Source: Aquarana catesbeiana (lineage: Eukaryota; Chordata; Amphibia; Anura; Ranidae). Taken from it: 64,000 nt of DNA. Within the stretch, counting starts at the first letter, position 1. Every line of letters starts with the position of its first letter. Under the pieces are notes generated by a model. The model saw nothing but the letters and a program-made list of their open reading frames with translations, was not told the DNA's origin and ran no database searches. Below, one piece after another: positions 11,264 through 22,204 of the stretch. The position numbers and the translations under genes were made by a program. The stretch lies in assembly GCF_042186555.1 (NCBI RefSeq), contig NC_133327.1, forward strand, positions 105,151,853-105,215,852. The letters are read 5' to 3'.

Positions 11264-12589
11264 TTAAATTCGCCCCAAAACATCAATGATGTTTTTATTT
11301 TTTTGAATAACATCATTGATGTTTTTATTGAGTTTTTCCAATTCTAAATTACACTCCATGATCTCCCCGATCAGGATCTGGGCACTTTCTGATGTGAAAG
11401 GATCTGGATCCACAACATCATGATCACCTAAAAAGAGAGAAACCCCAAAAAAAAGGTATCAAATATATGCCGGCATCCATTTCTTACCTGATTCTGTGGT
11501 CGCAGACACTCACCTGTTATGGTGACAATTTCCACCACATCTTCTTCCTCCTCCTGCACTCCTTGGGTTGGTGGGATTTCCCCTTCTTCCAGAGGTGGGG
11601 GGTCTGTGTTCTCCTCGGATGAGGGGTGTCCTCCGAGTCTTTTATCCCCTACATAAAACAAAAATGGTATACTTAGCACACAGTGATTTGATGGCAGAAC
11701 TATAATTAGAAAACATTGCTTGGAAGTGGGGTACAATTGTCTATTTTGGCCGAGTTCCAAACTGTGGCATTTTCAGTGTCCTTTGTCAAGCTTCAATACT
11801 TTACCTGTTTGGTACAAGCTTCACAGATGTAGCCCCCCCCTATAGTATACACTGGAGCACCTGTGTGGGCCCACTAATAAAAATGGTGTTCTTGTGTCCC
11901 ACACTAGTGCTCCAGTGTCCAGATGTGAAAACAGCTGCTCAGTGTCCTCTCCTTACACAGAATCTATTTTGCATTTCATTCTAGTAACAAAGCCATCTAC
12001 ACAACCAAAATAGTTTATGACAAGTAGGGCGTAAAAATTGTGGCCAAATGCATATGGCCTAAACAATGGTGTTTTATAGGCCGAAAGAAAAATGTTTGAT
12101 ACGAACGAATAATGTACCCATGAACATGAAATTTGGCATGTAAAAATGTAGACTTGTAAGAAAAGCACATGGAGCAGCACCAACGTAATAAACATAAAGA
12201 ATAGGAACACAGGACAACTACTTACTTTTTTGCAGCACTCTCTGGATCTTTCTGTACTTCTCATGTTCTCTTAATTTCAGGTCCGACCACCGCTTCCTGA
12301 GCTGATCTTTCGATCGTCATACCCCGAAATGCCGGTGCAGACTCTTCACCACTTTCGCCATGATCTTGGCCTTTCGACCATTGGGGTTGGGGTAAGGTCC
12401 ATACTTCCCCTCATAGTCGGCCCTCTTCAGGATGTCCACCATCTCCAACATCTCCCCAAAGGACATATTTGAGGCCTTAAATCTCCTTCTGGATCCAGAC
12501 GTTTCAGGCTCCGGGCTTTCCTTCCCCTCCTCCTCGTTGCTATAATTAGCATGCACCTGCTGTGTCTCCGCCATGTGCTCTTCCCCCAC
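11264..12589 (-). pseudogene. Harbinger SANT/MYB-like accessory gene, three exons, one in-frame stop
   Basis: Exon 1 runs 12589-12226 (ATG, MGEEHMAETQQ; donor GTAAGT), exon 2 11648-11514 (acceptor TGTAG, donor GTGAGT) and exon 3 11427-11264 (stop TAA). Joined phases agree (1 and 1), giving 220 codons plus stop. The trihelix/SANT part is in exon 1: MSFGEMLEMVDILKRADYEG, then RSKDQLRKRWSDLK with its tryptophan. Exon 2 is acidic and proline-rich. Exon 3 ends in an Asn/Lys/Ile-rich helix. Codon 91 is TGA, directly before the conserved RSKDQLRKRW, so the protein would be truncated inside its DNA-binding domain. In known Harbinger systems this partner binds DNA and brings the transposase to the nucleus and the element ends. 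Its start lies about 160 bases from the 5' exon of the divergent MADF-type gene. Confidence 0.8.
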
Positions 12590-12864
12590 TGCGCCGAGCG
12601 AAAAGGGGCGGGGAATAGACTAGAAAGAACGTCAGGGGTGGGCGGAGTTACACACATGCGCAGTGTGTATAAAGCGTAAAACGCGTGCGTATTACGTACG
12701 ATCTGTGAGCGGAGGAAGGAGCATCGAAAGTGCCGATCGTGATAACGAAGGTAAGATCTAAACTTGGGCCTATTCTGCTTCGAAATTGAAGCCTATATTG
12801 TAACAAGATTAGGAGAGTTTGGCCTGACCTTAGGGTTTGTCTTGTGTTGTGTCTTGCAGAGAAA
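12590..12864. promoter_or_regulatory. Divergent promoter of SANT/MYB-like and MADF-type genes
   Basis: The interval between the minus-strand ATG (12589) and the plus-strand ATG (12865) contains GGGGCGGGG and GGGTGGGCGGAG (GC-box-like), ACATGCGCAG (NRF1-like), a TATAAAG box at 12668-12674 and CpG-rich GCGTGCGTATTACGTACG. A 5' non-coding exon of the plus gene ends at 12750 (AAG|GTAAGA), with the acceptor TCTTGCAG at 12859. CpG richness is unusual for the surroundings. Confidence 0.6.
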
Positions 12865-14059
12865 ATGGATGGCTTCAATGACCACAACTTCCTCCCCCTG
12901 TTCATAGACAAATACAGGGAGCTGCCCTGTCTGTGGCAAGTGAGACATCCCCATTATAACAATAAACAAAAGAGGCAGGCAGCGCTGGAGAAACTGCTGG
13001 AGTTGGTGAAGCCGGTGGTCCCCACAGCAAAGCATCCCCTATTTAAAAAACAAAATTGGTGGCCTGAGGAGCACTTATCTTAGGGAGCGCAAGAAGGTCC
13101 AGGATTCCCAGAGGTCCGGAGCTGCAGCAGATGACGTTTATGTCCCCAGGCTGTGGTACTATGAGAGACTGCTATTTCTGTCAGACCACACTGAAGTCAG
13201 GGAATCCCTCTCCACTCTTCCTTACACTCTTCCTTCCACCCCAGCTGAGGCTTCCGATGTCCAACCTGGGCCTTCCAGCCAGGAAGAAGTGGAGGAGCCC
13301 AGCTGGAGTCAGGTATAGCATTCTTCTACAGATTTCTGGTAAATAAATAAATGATGTTTACTAGATGTTATTATTGATCACTAATTGCTGATTGCAAAAA
13401 GTGTTTTACATATCAATAGACAGTAGTGGGCACCCAAAATTGGGACAAGAAAGAAAACTGCTGGGCTCAGAAGGATAGTCTGTTATATTTGTTAACATTC
13501 AATTTGCAACAGTCAGAAGGTGAAAATTGTGTGTGATTGATAAATAAAAAACTAAAACTATGTCCCTTTTTCATACACAGGAAGACCTCAGCCAGGAGGA
13601 GGTTGTGGAATGTGGCAGTCAGGAGGAGGCAGGGATTAGTGGCAGCCAGGAGGAGGCGGGGCTAAGTGTCAGCCAAGAGAAGCCTGGGACCAGTCGCAGC
13701 CTGACTGAATCGCAGGTTCCTCCCTTCCGCCTTCCATTTAAAGAGCGAGGAAGGCGACTCCCATGCAGGATTCAGCACTCAGGCTCATTCAGGAGGCTTC
13801 TGCGTCCCTCCGAGCCTTATCCACTTCTGAAGAGGCCTTTGCCTGCATGGCTGCCACAAAACTGCAGGGCATGCAGGAGGGTCAACGCAAGCTGTGTGAG
13901 GACCTTCTTTATAAAGTCCTAAGTAAGGGGGTGAGTGGGGAACTAACACCCAAGACCAACGTGATTGAGTTGGACCATCCTCCTCCTCCTCCTCCTGCCA
14001 CAACTCCACCACCAGAGCCACTGCGTGGAAGGAAGTGTGGAAGGAAGTCTCTCGTATGA
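12865..14059 (+). pseudogene. MADF(-BESS?)-type gene inside the Harbinger element, frameshifted
   Basis: The ATG at 12865 follows a spliced 5' exon. Residues 8-60 look like a MADF (Myb/SANT-like, Adf-1) domain: FLPLFIDKYRELPCLW then HYNNKQKRQAALEKLLEL. A one-base shift near 13030-13050 separates this from GGLRSTYLRERKK and VYVPRLWYYERLLFLSD (about 13049-13190). Exon 2 ends CAG|GTATAG at 13312; exon 3 starts at 13581 (ACACAG|GAAGACC). Exon 3 encodes four SQEE-type repeats. After another shift near 13750 comes a helical region (ALRLIQEASASLRALSTSEE to KLCEDLLYKVLSKG) in the place where BESS motifs sit in MADF proteins, then a proline tract and TGA at 14059. AATAAA follows at 14263. MADF domains bind DNA. 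MADF-like second genes are known from insect PIF elements, so a DNA-targeting role in transposition is a reasonable inference. Confidence 0.7.
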
Positions 14060-14584
14060 CCACAGCCTGGGGACACAGATGTCATCTGCTGCTTTCCGGA
14101 TCTCTGGGACTTCTGGACCAGACTGCCCTCCCTTAGATATGGACTCCTCAGGCCACCAATTTTGCTTGAAAATAGTTGATGTGTGCCCTGGGGGTCCAAG
14201 GCTTCACCCATTTCTGCAGTTTCTCCAGCGTTGCCTCCCTCTTTGTTTCATTGTGAGCCCTTAATAAAAGTTATTTTTTGGAAAATTATCCTCTCTTATG
14301 TGTGTTTTCATCCAAAAAGGACAGTTTGTTGGTGACGATTCAGGTACATTTCTAACATAAAATGTGAAATTAACAAGGGACAACACCACCAAACAATCTT
14401 CTACAGATTAAATAGAACAACATATCAATGGTGTTGTGGTAACTTGACACAAAAAACACACCCAAAAATTTTCAGGAGTACAAATAAAAATCCCAAAAAC
14501 AAAGCCTTGATAAAAAGACAAACCAAAAAAAAAAATAATCTGACTTAAAAACCAAAAAAAAAAAAAAAAATGTTGTCAGATGTG

Positions 14585-17035
14585 ACAAATCAAAATATAT
14601 ATAATGGTGTTCCGCGCTTAGGACGGGCTTATAACCGAACTGCAGCCCCCCTAAAAGAGAAAGCACCAATGGTGCAATCCAATAATAGTGTAGTCTAAAG
14701 AAATAGGGGATTGGCGCTGTTCACTGATAGAGAATGATAATGAATAAATCAATAAACTATACAAACTGCTAACAAAAGGAAAACATAACCCCTCAATGTT
14801 GGGTGGATAAAACGTGTAACACAATGTAAATAATTGTTAAAAAATGGATATATGTGCTAAGAATGGTCAAAGGATGTGCAGAATACCTAAGTTGCAAAAG
14901 TTGTTATCACAAAATAAAATTGGTAAATAAAACACCAAGCATTAACAAAGGTGAATGATCAATCAGGTGTATATAAAAAAAAAAAAAAAATGTATGTGTG
15001 CAATGAAAGATATGAGTGGATATACCTAAAAAAGAGGGCAAAACACCGTGTTGCCCACTGGAAATAAATATGTGTACTGGTAAAGCTGAATCGTGTTGGA
15101 AAATTTATATGTGAAAAAATGTAAGAATATATATAAAAAATGTGGAAATATGTATAATAATCGGCATGTGATGTGCAGACAATCTAAGTGCACAAAAAAC
15201 AAAAAGGTGAAAAAACCAAAAAGAAAATGAGAGTCCAAGCAACCAGATCAATTATTAAAAAATATATAAAAAGTTATTATATCCGTGAATAAAAAACAGT
15301 TCTTATGCAGCCAGCTGATATATCTTCAAAGGTTGTGGATAGGTCTGTCCCAATGAGTATATGTTGTCCCGTGTGGAGTCCCCTCTAGTGCCCCCACTCA
15401 CCAGAGTGCCCAACCCCTGCAGGGGTAATGAGCATGTAGATGATCCGATGATCCAAGCGGTTGGTGTCCCCTTCACCACCTAATTTCCACCTGTGTCACC
15501 CGATCACTTTCAAAAGGCATCCATCCGGAACAATTACCATGTGCAGGGAGAAGAGAAGAGCCTCATAGTGTGATTCCGAATATATGTTTATTAAACTCAA
15601 GTAAACAACAAAAAGAAATGAACAAAATAAAAAATAAAAAACTGTACGCCCTTTTTCCTGCCAGTGCAATTCTGCCGACGCACATCGGCATGCGCCGGTC
15701 GGCAAGCGGTCAAACAAACTCTGTGTGCTGGTAAGCTTCAATCTTTCTCTTCCTTATGGAATGGGGAATAGGGATCTTCATACACCCATGCCACACCTAA
15801 TGCCACAATGTGTTCAGAGTAAATCCCATGGTGGTTCCTGGTCTGTGTATCAGCCTGCTGATACACAGACCAGGAACCACCATGGGATTTACTCTGAACA
15901 CATTGTGGCATTAGGTGTGGCATGGGTGTATGAAGATCCCTATTCCCCATTCCATAAGGAAGAGAAAGATTGAAGCTTACCAGCACACAGAGTTTGTTTG
16001 ACCGCTTGCCGACCGGCGCATGCCGATGTGCGTCGGCAGAATTGCACTGGCAGGAAAAAGGGCGTACAGTTTTTTATTTTGTTCATTTCTTTTTGTTGTT
16101 TACTTGAGTTTAATAAACATATATTCGGAATCACACTATGAGGCTCTTCTCTTCTCCCTGCACATGGTAATTGTTCCGGATGGATGCCTTTTGAAAGTGA
16201 TCGGGTGACACAGGTGGAAATTAGGTGGTGAAGGGGACACCAACCGCTTGGATCATCGGATCATCTACATGCTCATTACCCCTGCAGGGGTTGGGCACTC
16301 TGGTGAGTGGGGGCACTAGAGGGGACTCCACACGGGACAACATATACTCATTGGGACAGACCTATCCACAACCTTTGAAGATATATCAGCTGGCTGCATA
16401 AGAACTGTTTTTTATTCACGGATATAATAACTTTTTATATATTTTTTAATAATTGATCTGGTTGCTTGGACTCTCATTTTCTTTTTGGTTTTTTCACCTT
16501 TTTGTTTTTTGTGCACTTAGATTGTCTGCACATCACATGCCGATTATTATACATATTTCCACATTTTTTATATATATTCTTACATTTTTTCACATATAAA
16601 TTTTCCAACACGATTCAGCTTTACCAGTACACATATTTATTTCCAGTGGGCAACACGGTGTTTTGCCCTCTTTTTTAGGTATATCCACTCATATCTTTCA
16701 TTGCACACATACATTTTTTTTTTTTTTTTTTTTTATATACACCTGATTGATCATTCACCTTTGTTAATGCTTGGTGTTTTATTTACCAATTTTATTTTGT
16801 GATAACAACTTTTGCAACTTAGGTATTCTGCACATCCTTTGACCATTCTTAGCACATATATCCATTTTTTAACAATTATTTACATTGTGTTACACGTTTT
16901 ATCCACCCAACATTGAGGGGTTATGTTTTCCTTTTGTTAGCAGTTTGTATAGTTTATTGATTTATTCATTATCATTCTCTATCAGTGAACAGCGCCAATC
17001 CCCTATTTCTTTAGACTACACAAATCAAAATATAT
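14585..17035. mobile_element. Foldback A: near-perfect palindromic insertion with 16-bp TSD
   Basis: The insert 14601-17019 is flanked by an exact 16-bp duplication, ACAAATCAAAATATAT (14585-14600 and 17020-17035). From about 14690 to 17019 it is a near-perfect palindrome with arms of about 1.17 kb and an axis near 15855, with almost no spacer (GTCTGTGTATCAG / CTGATACACAGAC). Visible arm differences are few: a 7-bp indel near 15630 and a poly-A/T length difference. The first about 90 bases on the left (14601-14690, including GTTCCGCGCTTAGGACG) have no counterpart on the right. A long TSD plus one truncated arm is unlike DNA transposons and fits a retroelement mechanism such as Penelope-like; that is inference. 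Confidence 0.85.
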
Positions 17036-17466
17036 TGAGGGAATCCCGATAAATAGTAAAGAAATAAGTTTGTGAGAAGTGTGTGTGAATATGAGCAGCA
17101 AAACTACTTAATTCTTGTCACATTATAAAGAAGAAGAGAGTGCGCTGTATTAAACCATTTTTAACATTGCAGCGTGACGAAAGTGCTGTATCCATTGCGA
17201 ACGCTAAGTTTACCAGACCGAGCTGTTCCGTGTCGGAATTTCTTCTGAGCATGCGTGGCACTTTGTGCGTCGGAACAGTCCACACACGGTCGGAATTGAC
17301 GCGATCAGACTTTGTTGTCGGAAAATTTTATCTCCTGCTCTCCAACTTTGTGTGTCAGAAAATCCGATGGAAAATGTCCGATGGAGCCCACACACGGTCG
17401 GAATTTCCAACAACACGCTCCGATCGGACATTTTCCATCGGAAAATCCGACCGTGTGAACAGGGCA

Positions 17467-18300
17467 TTAGAAGCATACAGCTTTAGCCCTCTGCAGGGGC
17501 AGGAGATGACAGCTCACCACACGACCGGAGATGATTCCGACACTTCCGCGTTGATGTAAATACTCCCTCGTTTTAAACTTTTCACAGCCGGTTCTTCTTC
17601 AGGCATGCTCCCAGCTCAGCAATCCAGGAAATGTTGGTGTGGAGGTTACATGACCATCTGGGCGAATTGTGACCTCTATTACCTTCTGCGAATCACTATC
17701 ATGTGAACTTGACTAATCAATGACATTTGCACTTCATGACTTGCCCAAGAACCTGAGGATGCATTCATAGTTCTCATTGCTGCAGACCACCCTAGGTTTA
17801 ATTTCCTTGCCAGCTGCCCACCTCCTACCAGCCGGTCTTGCTAGGCATCCACCCCTGGTCATTCTCCTACCAGCCTCTCCCCCCTCCCTGCTCCCACCAC
17901 TATATGTTCCTCAGCAGCATATCAAACCAAACCATTACATACCTAATTAATTAATACATGGTTGCAACACCATTGTGTGAATGCCCTGAGTTGATTGGAC
18001 TATCATTGCTGCTGAACAACATATTTAGTCCGGACCATGTCAGTGCTGTCATGTGTGTTTTTTGTCTTACATGTTGTCTCGTTTTTTAGCATCACCTTTT
18101 GATACTGATGTTTTTTGCACTATTCATACTCTGTTTGCTCCTATTCCTGAATGCCTCAATATGTCATGTTGATTTTAATATATACCTAATAAATTGTTAA
18201 TTTTTATATCATTATCTTCTGATCAATAATTGCTGAAGTAACCGCTTTTCCACTCGATATTCTATATACCGAAAATCCCCTTTCCCCCCCTTCCCCTTGT
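17467..18300. mobile_element. Possible Penelope-like fragment, right part
   Basis: Continuation of the sequence interrupted at 7784 by Harbinger. It contains TTCTTCAGGCATGC, the complement of a CTGAAGA core, but no matching GAAACGCG downstream, so no ribozyme is called. There is no coding capacity. The right limit is set only by the resumption of hAT leader repeats near 18330. Confidence 0.3.
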
Positions 18301-18490
18301 CCACTGAGCATATGCACTATACCTGACTAGGCCATTGCACTCAGGCAATGGCCTAGTCAGGTATAGGCTTGGCTAGACTATATATATACAAGCCTATTAA
18401 ATGAACTGCAGCTCAGTGAGTCACCTGCATGGCTGAAAGTGTCTCTGAACACGCACTCAGGCAATAGCCTAGTCAGGCAGAGGCTTGGCT

Positions 18491-18546
<56 letters not shown>

Positions 18547-18690
18547 AGCCTGTATATATATATATATTAAATGCACTGCAGCTCAGTGAGTCACCTGCCT
18601 GGCTGAAGTAAATTAGAAACAATACACCAGTAATGGTCTGCAGTGAGATGAAGCTAAACTGTATACAATGTATATATATATAGATATATA
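18301..18690 (-). repeat. hAT-1 tandem leader repeats with (TA)n
   Basis: The units GACTAGGCCATTGCACTCAG, GGCTTGGCTAGACTATATAT, CTGCAGCTCAGTGAGTCACC and GGTCTGCAGTGAGAT match, in inverse orientation, the leader of hAT-5 at 59640-60400. A (TA)n run lies at about 18495-18542. A perfect small hairpin, CCTGACTAGGCCATTGC/GCAATGGCCTAGTCAGG, lies at about 18322-18363. Confidence 0.75.
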
Positions 18691-19343
18691 AAAATGAGAA
18701 AACTAGCTAAATGGGACTTTAAATGAGGGCATTTGAGAAAATGTACCTCCATCCCCAAAATGTATACAACAAAAGGAGAAAAGGGGTTTTTTTTGGGACT
18801 TTAAATGAGACATGCAGCTGGGAAGGAAACACAACATAGTACAGGAAAAGATATCTAATTAATGCACCGTATATGCGACCGCATCGTGCGGCATAGTAAC
18901 AAGTTAGTAAACAGTCAAGTAAAATAAATCAAGGAAGCTTTATTGGATAGTCAAATACATAGTATTAAAACGACATATAACAGCATGGTGGTATGGCAGT
19001 CTATTATAGTCATAATGGTACCATAATACAAAGTCATCAGACTACTATTTGCATATAGCTGCATCATAATATCAGTACTGTCTGATGAGTGGACCATATT
19101 GGTGACAAAATAGCCTGCATATACACATAATCATATAGTAAAACATATAAGTACACGTTCCATAAAGCTGATCCAGAATAACAACGTAACCCAGCAACAA
19201 AGCAGCATGATGTGGATCGCAATGGTGAGGTAGAAATTGGATTCAAGCTAATAGTTGTGTGTCTTCACAGTATCATAATGATAATTGGTGAAATCCAAAC
19301 GGCATAATAAGGTGGAGGTATAGAGAGGTTGTTAATGTGAATA

Positions 19344-19398
19344 GCATCTATAAGCTTGACGCGTTTCATGGATCTTTCCAATCTTCAGGAGCAGATGC
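19344..19398 (-). ncRNA. Candidate type I hammerhead ribozyme (mirror copy)
   Basis: On the minus strand the sequence is the same as at 20724-20778: outer helix GCATCT/AGATGC, inner helix GCT/AGC, core CTGAAGA, stem II TGGA-AAGA-TCCA, core GAAA, then CGCGTC. The presence of the intact core in both arms could reflect palindrome origin rather than independent conservation. Confidence 0.6.
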
Positions 19399-20723
19399 AA
19401 AGTAGCTATCTATAAAAAATATATATATAGGGAGATGTTCAGGGGTTGACCACAGGACAGGCAAAAGAAGGTTTTTTGTAATAAGATCTTAAAGTAGCAG
19501 TGGTAGCTTTGGACCATAGTAAATTACTTACAAAGAACCTGTGTGGGTGGGTGGAGGGCATCGAGGGTGTAAACCTGTCAGGGATATATGTACACAATCC
19601 CGGGAGCTGAGGCGGCACCTAGAGGGTAACTGGTGTTTGTGAGGAGCTTAAAACATTGTAAATGCATGTTCATAACCTATAAAAAAAAAAAAAAAAATTT
19701 TTTAGGTATAAAATTGCTGAATGTGACTATATAATAGGGCAAAGGTAAGATAAAATAATTATCATTGAATAAATATAAGTGGATACCAACGTGAACAAAG
19801 AGTGTAGAAGTTACGATATTTTGAAATGTAGAGGGAAAAAAGGAGAGAGTGGATATGTGCGGGTAGATAATAATGTAATGACCAATCCAAGGAAAAAGTA
19901 GTAAAAAGAGGTAAAATTTCAATAGGTAAGCCTATACCAAAAAAAAGGAGGAGGGGGAGGGGGGGAAAGGGTTTGGGTAGCCGCAATAGTAAGGGTAAAA
20001 AGTAACCATAATAATACCTGTGAATCCCCAAACACCAAGTGACATTTGAGTGGCTACCGGTAGGAAGTGTTTGCAGGGAGTGTGTGTCCAGCTAGGAGGA
20101 GTATGTATCCCAGAAAGCCACCAATAGGTACCCGCCAACGCCACGTGGGCGACTAAACAGAGAAGGGAGCCAGCCGTCAGAGCGGAAAACAAAACCGCCC
20201 CGCAGCTGGCGCTTCTTATAGACGCTTGGATGTAGATCGCAACAGTGTCAGCGTCCAACAACGGCGTCACACGCAGGGCACTGGGGGCGTGGCGTCGATG
20301 CGTGGTGGGATAACCGCCCCAACCCTCGCGTCACAAGGACGAAGGGGGAAAGGGAGGGTTCCCAGCACGCATCGCAGCTCCCGGGATTGCGAACCCCGGC
20401 AGGCAACAACACTCAGAGGCCGACCACGCCCCCTCCACAGGGTATTGTCTGCAGGGGTGTGAAAAAGAGTCGGGTTTAAACACAAACACCAGTTGCCCTC
20501 TAGGTGCCGCCTCAGCTCCCGGGATTGTGTACATATATCCCTGACAGGTTTACACCCTCGATGCCCTCCACCCACCCACACAGGTTCTTTGTAAGTAATT
20601 TACTATGGTCCAAAGCTACCACTGCTACTTTAAGATCTTATTACAAAAAACCTTCTTTTGCCTGTCCTGTGGTCAACCCCTGAACATCTCCCTATATATA
20701 TATTTTTTATAGATAGCTACTTT

Positions 20724-20778
20724 GCATCTGCTCCTGAAGATTGGAAAGATCCATGAAACGCGTCAAGCTTATAGATGC
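20724..20778 (+). ncRNA. Candidate type I hammerhead ribozyme in foldback B
   Basis: The core CTGAAGA (20734-20740) matches the CUGANGA consensus. Stem II is TGGA/TCCA with loop AAGA. GAAA is at 20755-20758, followed by CGCG and the expected cleavage triplet GTC ending at 20764. Stem I can form GCT/AGC next to the core, plus an outer six-base helix GCATCT (20724-20729) / AGATGC (20773-20778). The very short palindromic CGCG stem III suggests activity as a dimer, as described for hammerheads in Penelope-like elements. Self-cleavage is inferred, not shown. Confidence 0.65.
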
Positions 20779-22204
20779 TATTCACATTAACAACCTCTCT
20801 ATACCTCTTATTATGCCGTTTGGATTTAACCAATTATCATTATGATACTGTGAAGACACACAACTATTAGCTTGAATCCAATTTCTACCTCACCATTGCG
20901 ATCCACATCATGCTGCTTTGTTGCTGGGTTACGTTGTTATTCTGGATCAGCTTTATGGAACGTGTACTTATATGTTTTACTATATGATTATGTGTATATG
21001 CAGGCTATTTTGTCACCAATATGGTCCACTCATCAGACAGTACTGATATTATGATGCAGCTATATGCAAATAGTAGTCTGATGACTTTGTATTATGGTAC
21101 CATTATGACTATAATAGACTGCCATACCACCATGCTGTTATATGACGTTTTAATACTATGTATTTGACTATCCAATAAAGCTTCCTTGATTTATTTTACT
21201 TGACTGTTTACTAACTTGTTACTATGCAGCACAATGCGGTCGCATACACGGTGCATTCATTAGATATCTTTTCTAGTACTATGTTGTGTTTCCTTCCCAG
21301 CTGCATGTCTCATTTAACCACTTGACGACCGCCTCACGCCGATTTACGTCGGCAAGGTGGCACGGACAGGCAAAATCACGTACATATACGTGATTTGCCT
21401 TCCGCGGGTGGGGGGTCCGATCGGACCCCCCCCGGTGCCCGAGGCGGTCGTCTTTTCTCCTACGGCGATCGGAGATGAGGGGGAGGCCATCCGTTCGTGG
21501 CCCCCCCTCGCGATCGCCGCCGGCCAATGAGAACATTCCTTTGCTGCTGTATGCTAAACAGCAGCAAAGGAAATGATGTCATCTCTCCCTGGCTCGGTAA
21601 TTTCCGTTCCGGCCCGAGGAGAGAAGACAGGTATGTGAGTGCACAAACACTACACACACAGTAGAACATGCCAGGCACACTAAACACCCCGATCCCCCCC
21701 CCCGATCGCCCCCCGGTCCCCCCCCAATCACCCCCCCCCTGTCACAAACTGACACCAGCAGTTTTTTTTTTTTTTTTTTTCTGATTACTGCATTGGTGTC
21801 AGTTTGTGACAGTTACAGTGTTGGGACAGTTAGTATTACCCCCCTTTAGGTCTAGGATACCCCCCTAACCCCCCCTAATAAAGTTTTAACCCCTTGATCA
21901 CCCCCTGTCACCAGTGTCACTAAGCGATCATTTTTCTGATCGCTGTATTAGTGTCGCTGGTGACGCTAGTTAGTGAGGTAAATATTTAGGTTCGCCGTCA
22001 GCGTTTTATAGCGACAGGGACCCCCATATACTATCTAATAAATGTTTTAACCCCTTGATTGCCCCCTAGTTAACCCTTTCACCACTGAACACCGTATAAC
22101 TGTTACGGGTGACGCTGGTTAGTTTGTTTATTTTTTATAGTGTCAGGGCACCCGCCGTTTATTACCGAATAAAGGTTTAGCCCCCTGATCGCCCGGCGGT
22201 GATA

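Larger units (their letters stand above)
7785..17466 (+). mobile_element. PIF/Harbinger element with three genes
   Basis: Imperfect inverted ends TGCCCGGTACACACGGTCGG (7785) and, on the other strand, TGCCCTGTTCACACGGTCGG (from 17466), with a 3-bp TTA duplication (7782-7784 and 17467-17469). A 3-bp TWA duplication is the Harbinger signature. Subterminal CACACACGGTCGGAATT copies (about 17282 and 17391) are plausible transposase binding sites. It contains a two-exon DDE transposase (+), a three-exon SANT/MYB-like gene (-) and a MADF-type gene (+). Without the later palindrome insertion (14601-17019 plus one TSD) the element is about 7.2 kb. Each gene carries at least one lesion, so it is probably inactive. 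Confidence 0.9.

Noticed and set aside
15496..16208. Identical 82-residue and 70-residue frames on opposite strands
   Set aside because: They are the same sequence read from the two arms of the foldback A palindrome; no similarity to a known protein.
17590..17625. CTGAAGA core on the minus strand in the possible Penelope-like fragment
   Set aside because: The following bases do not form stem II and there is no GAAACGCG, so no ribozyme.
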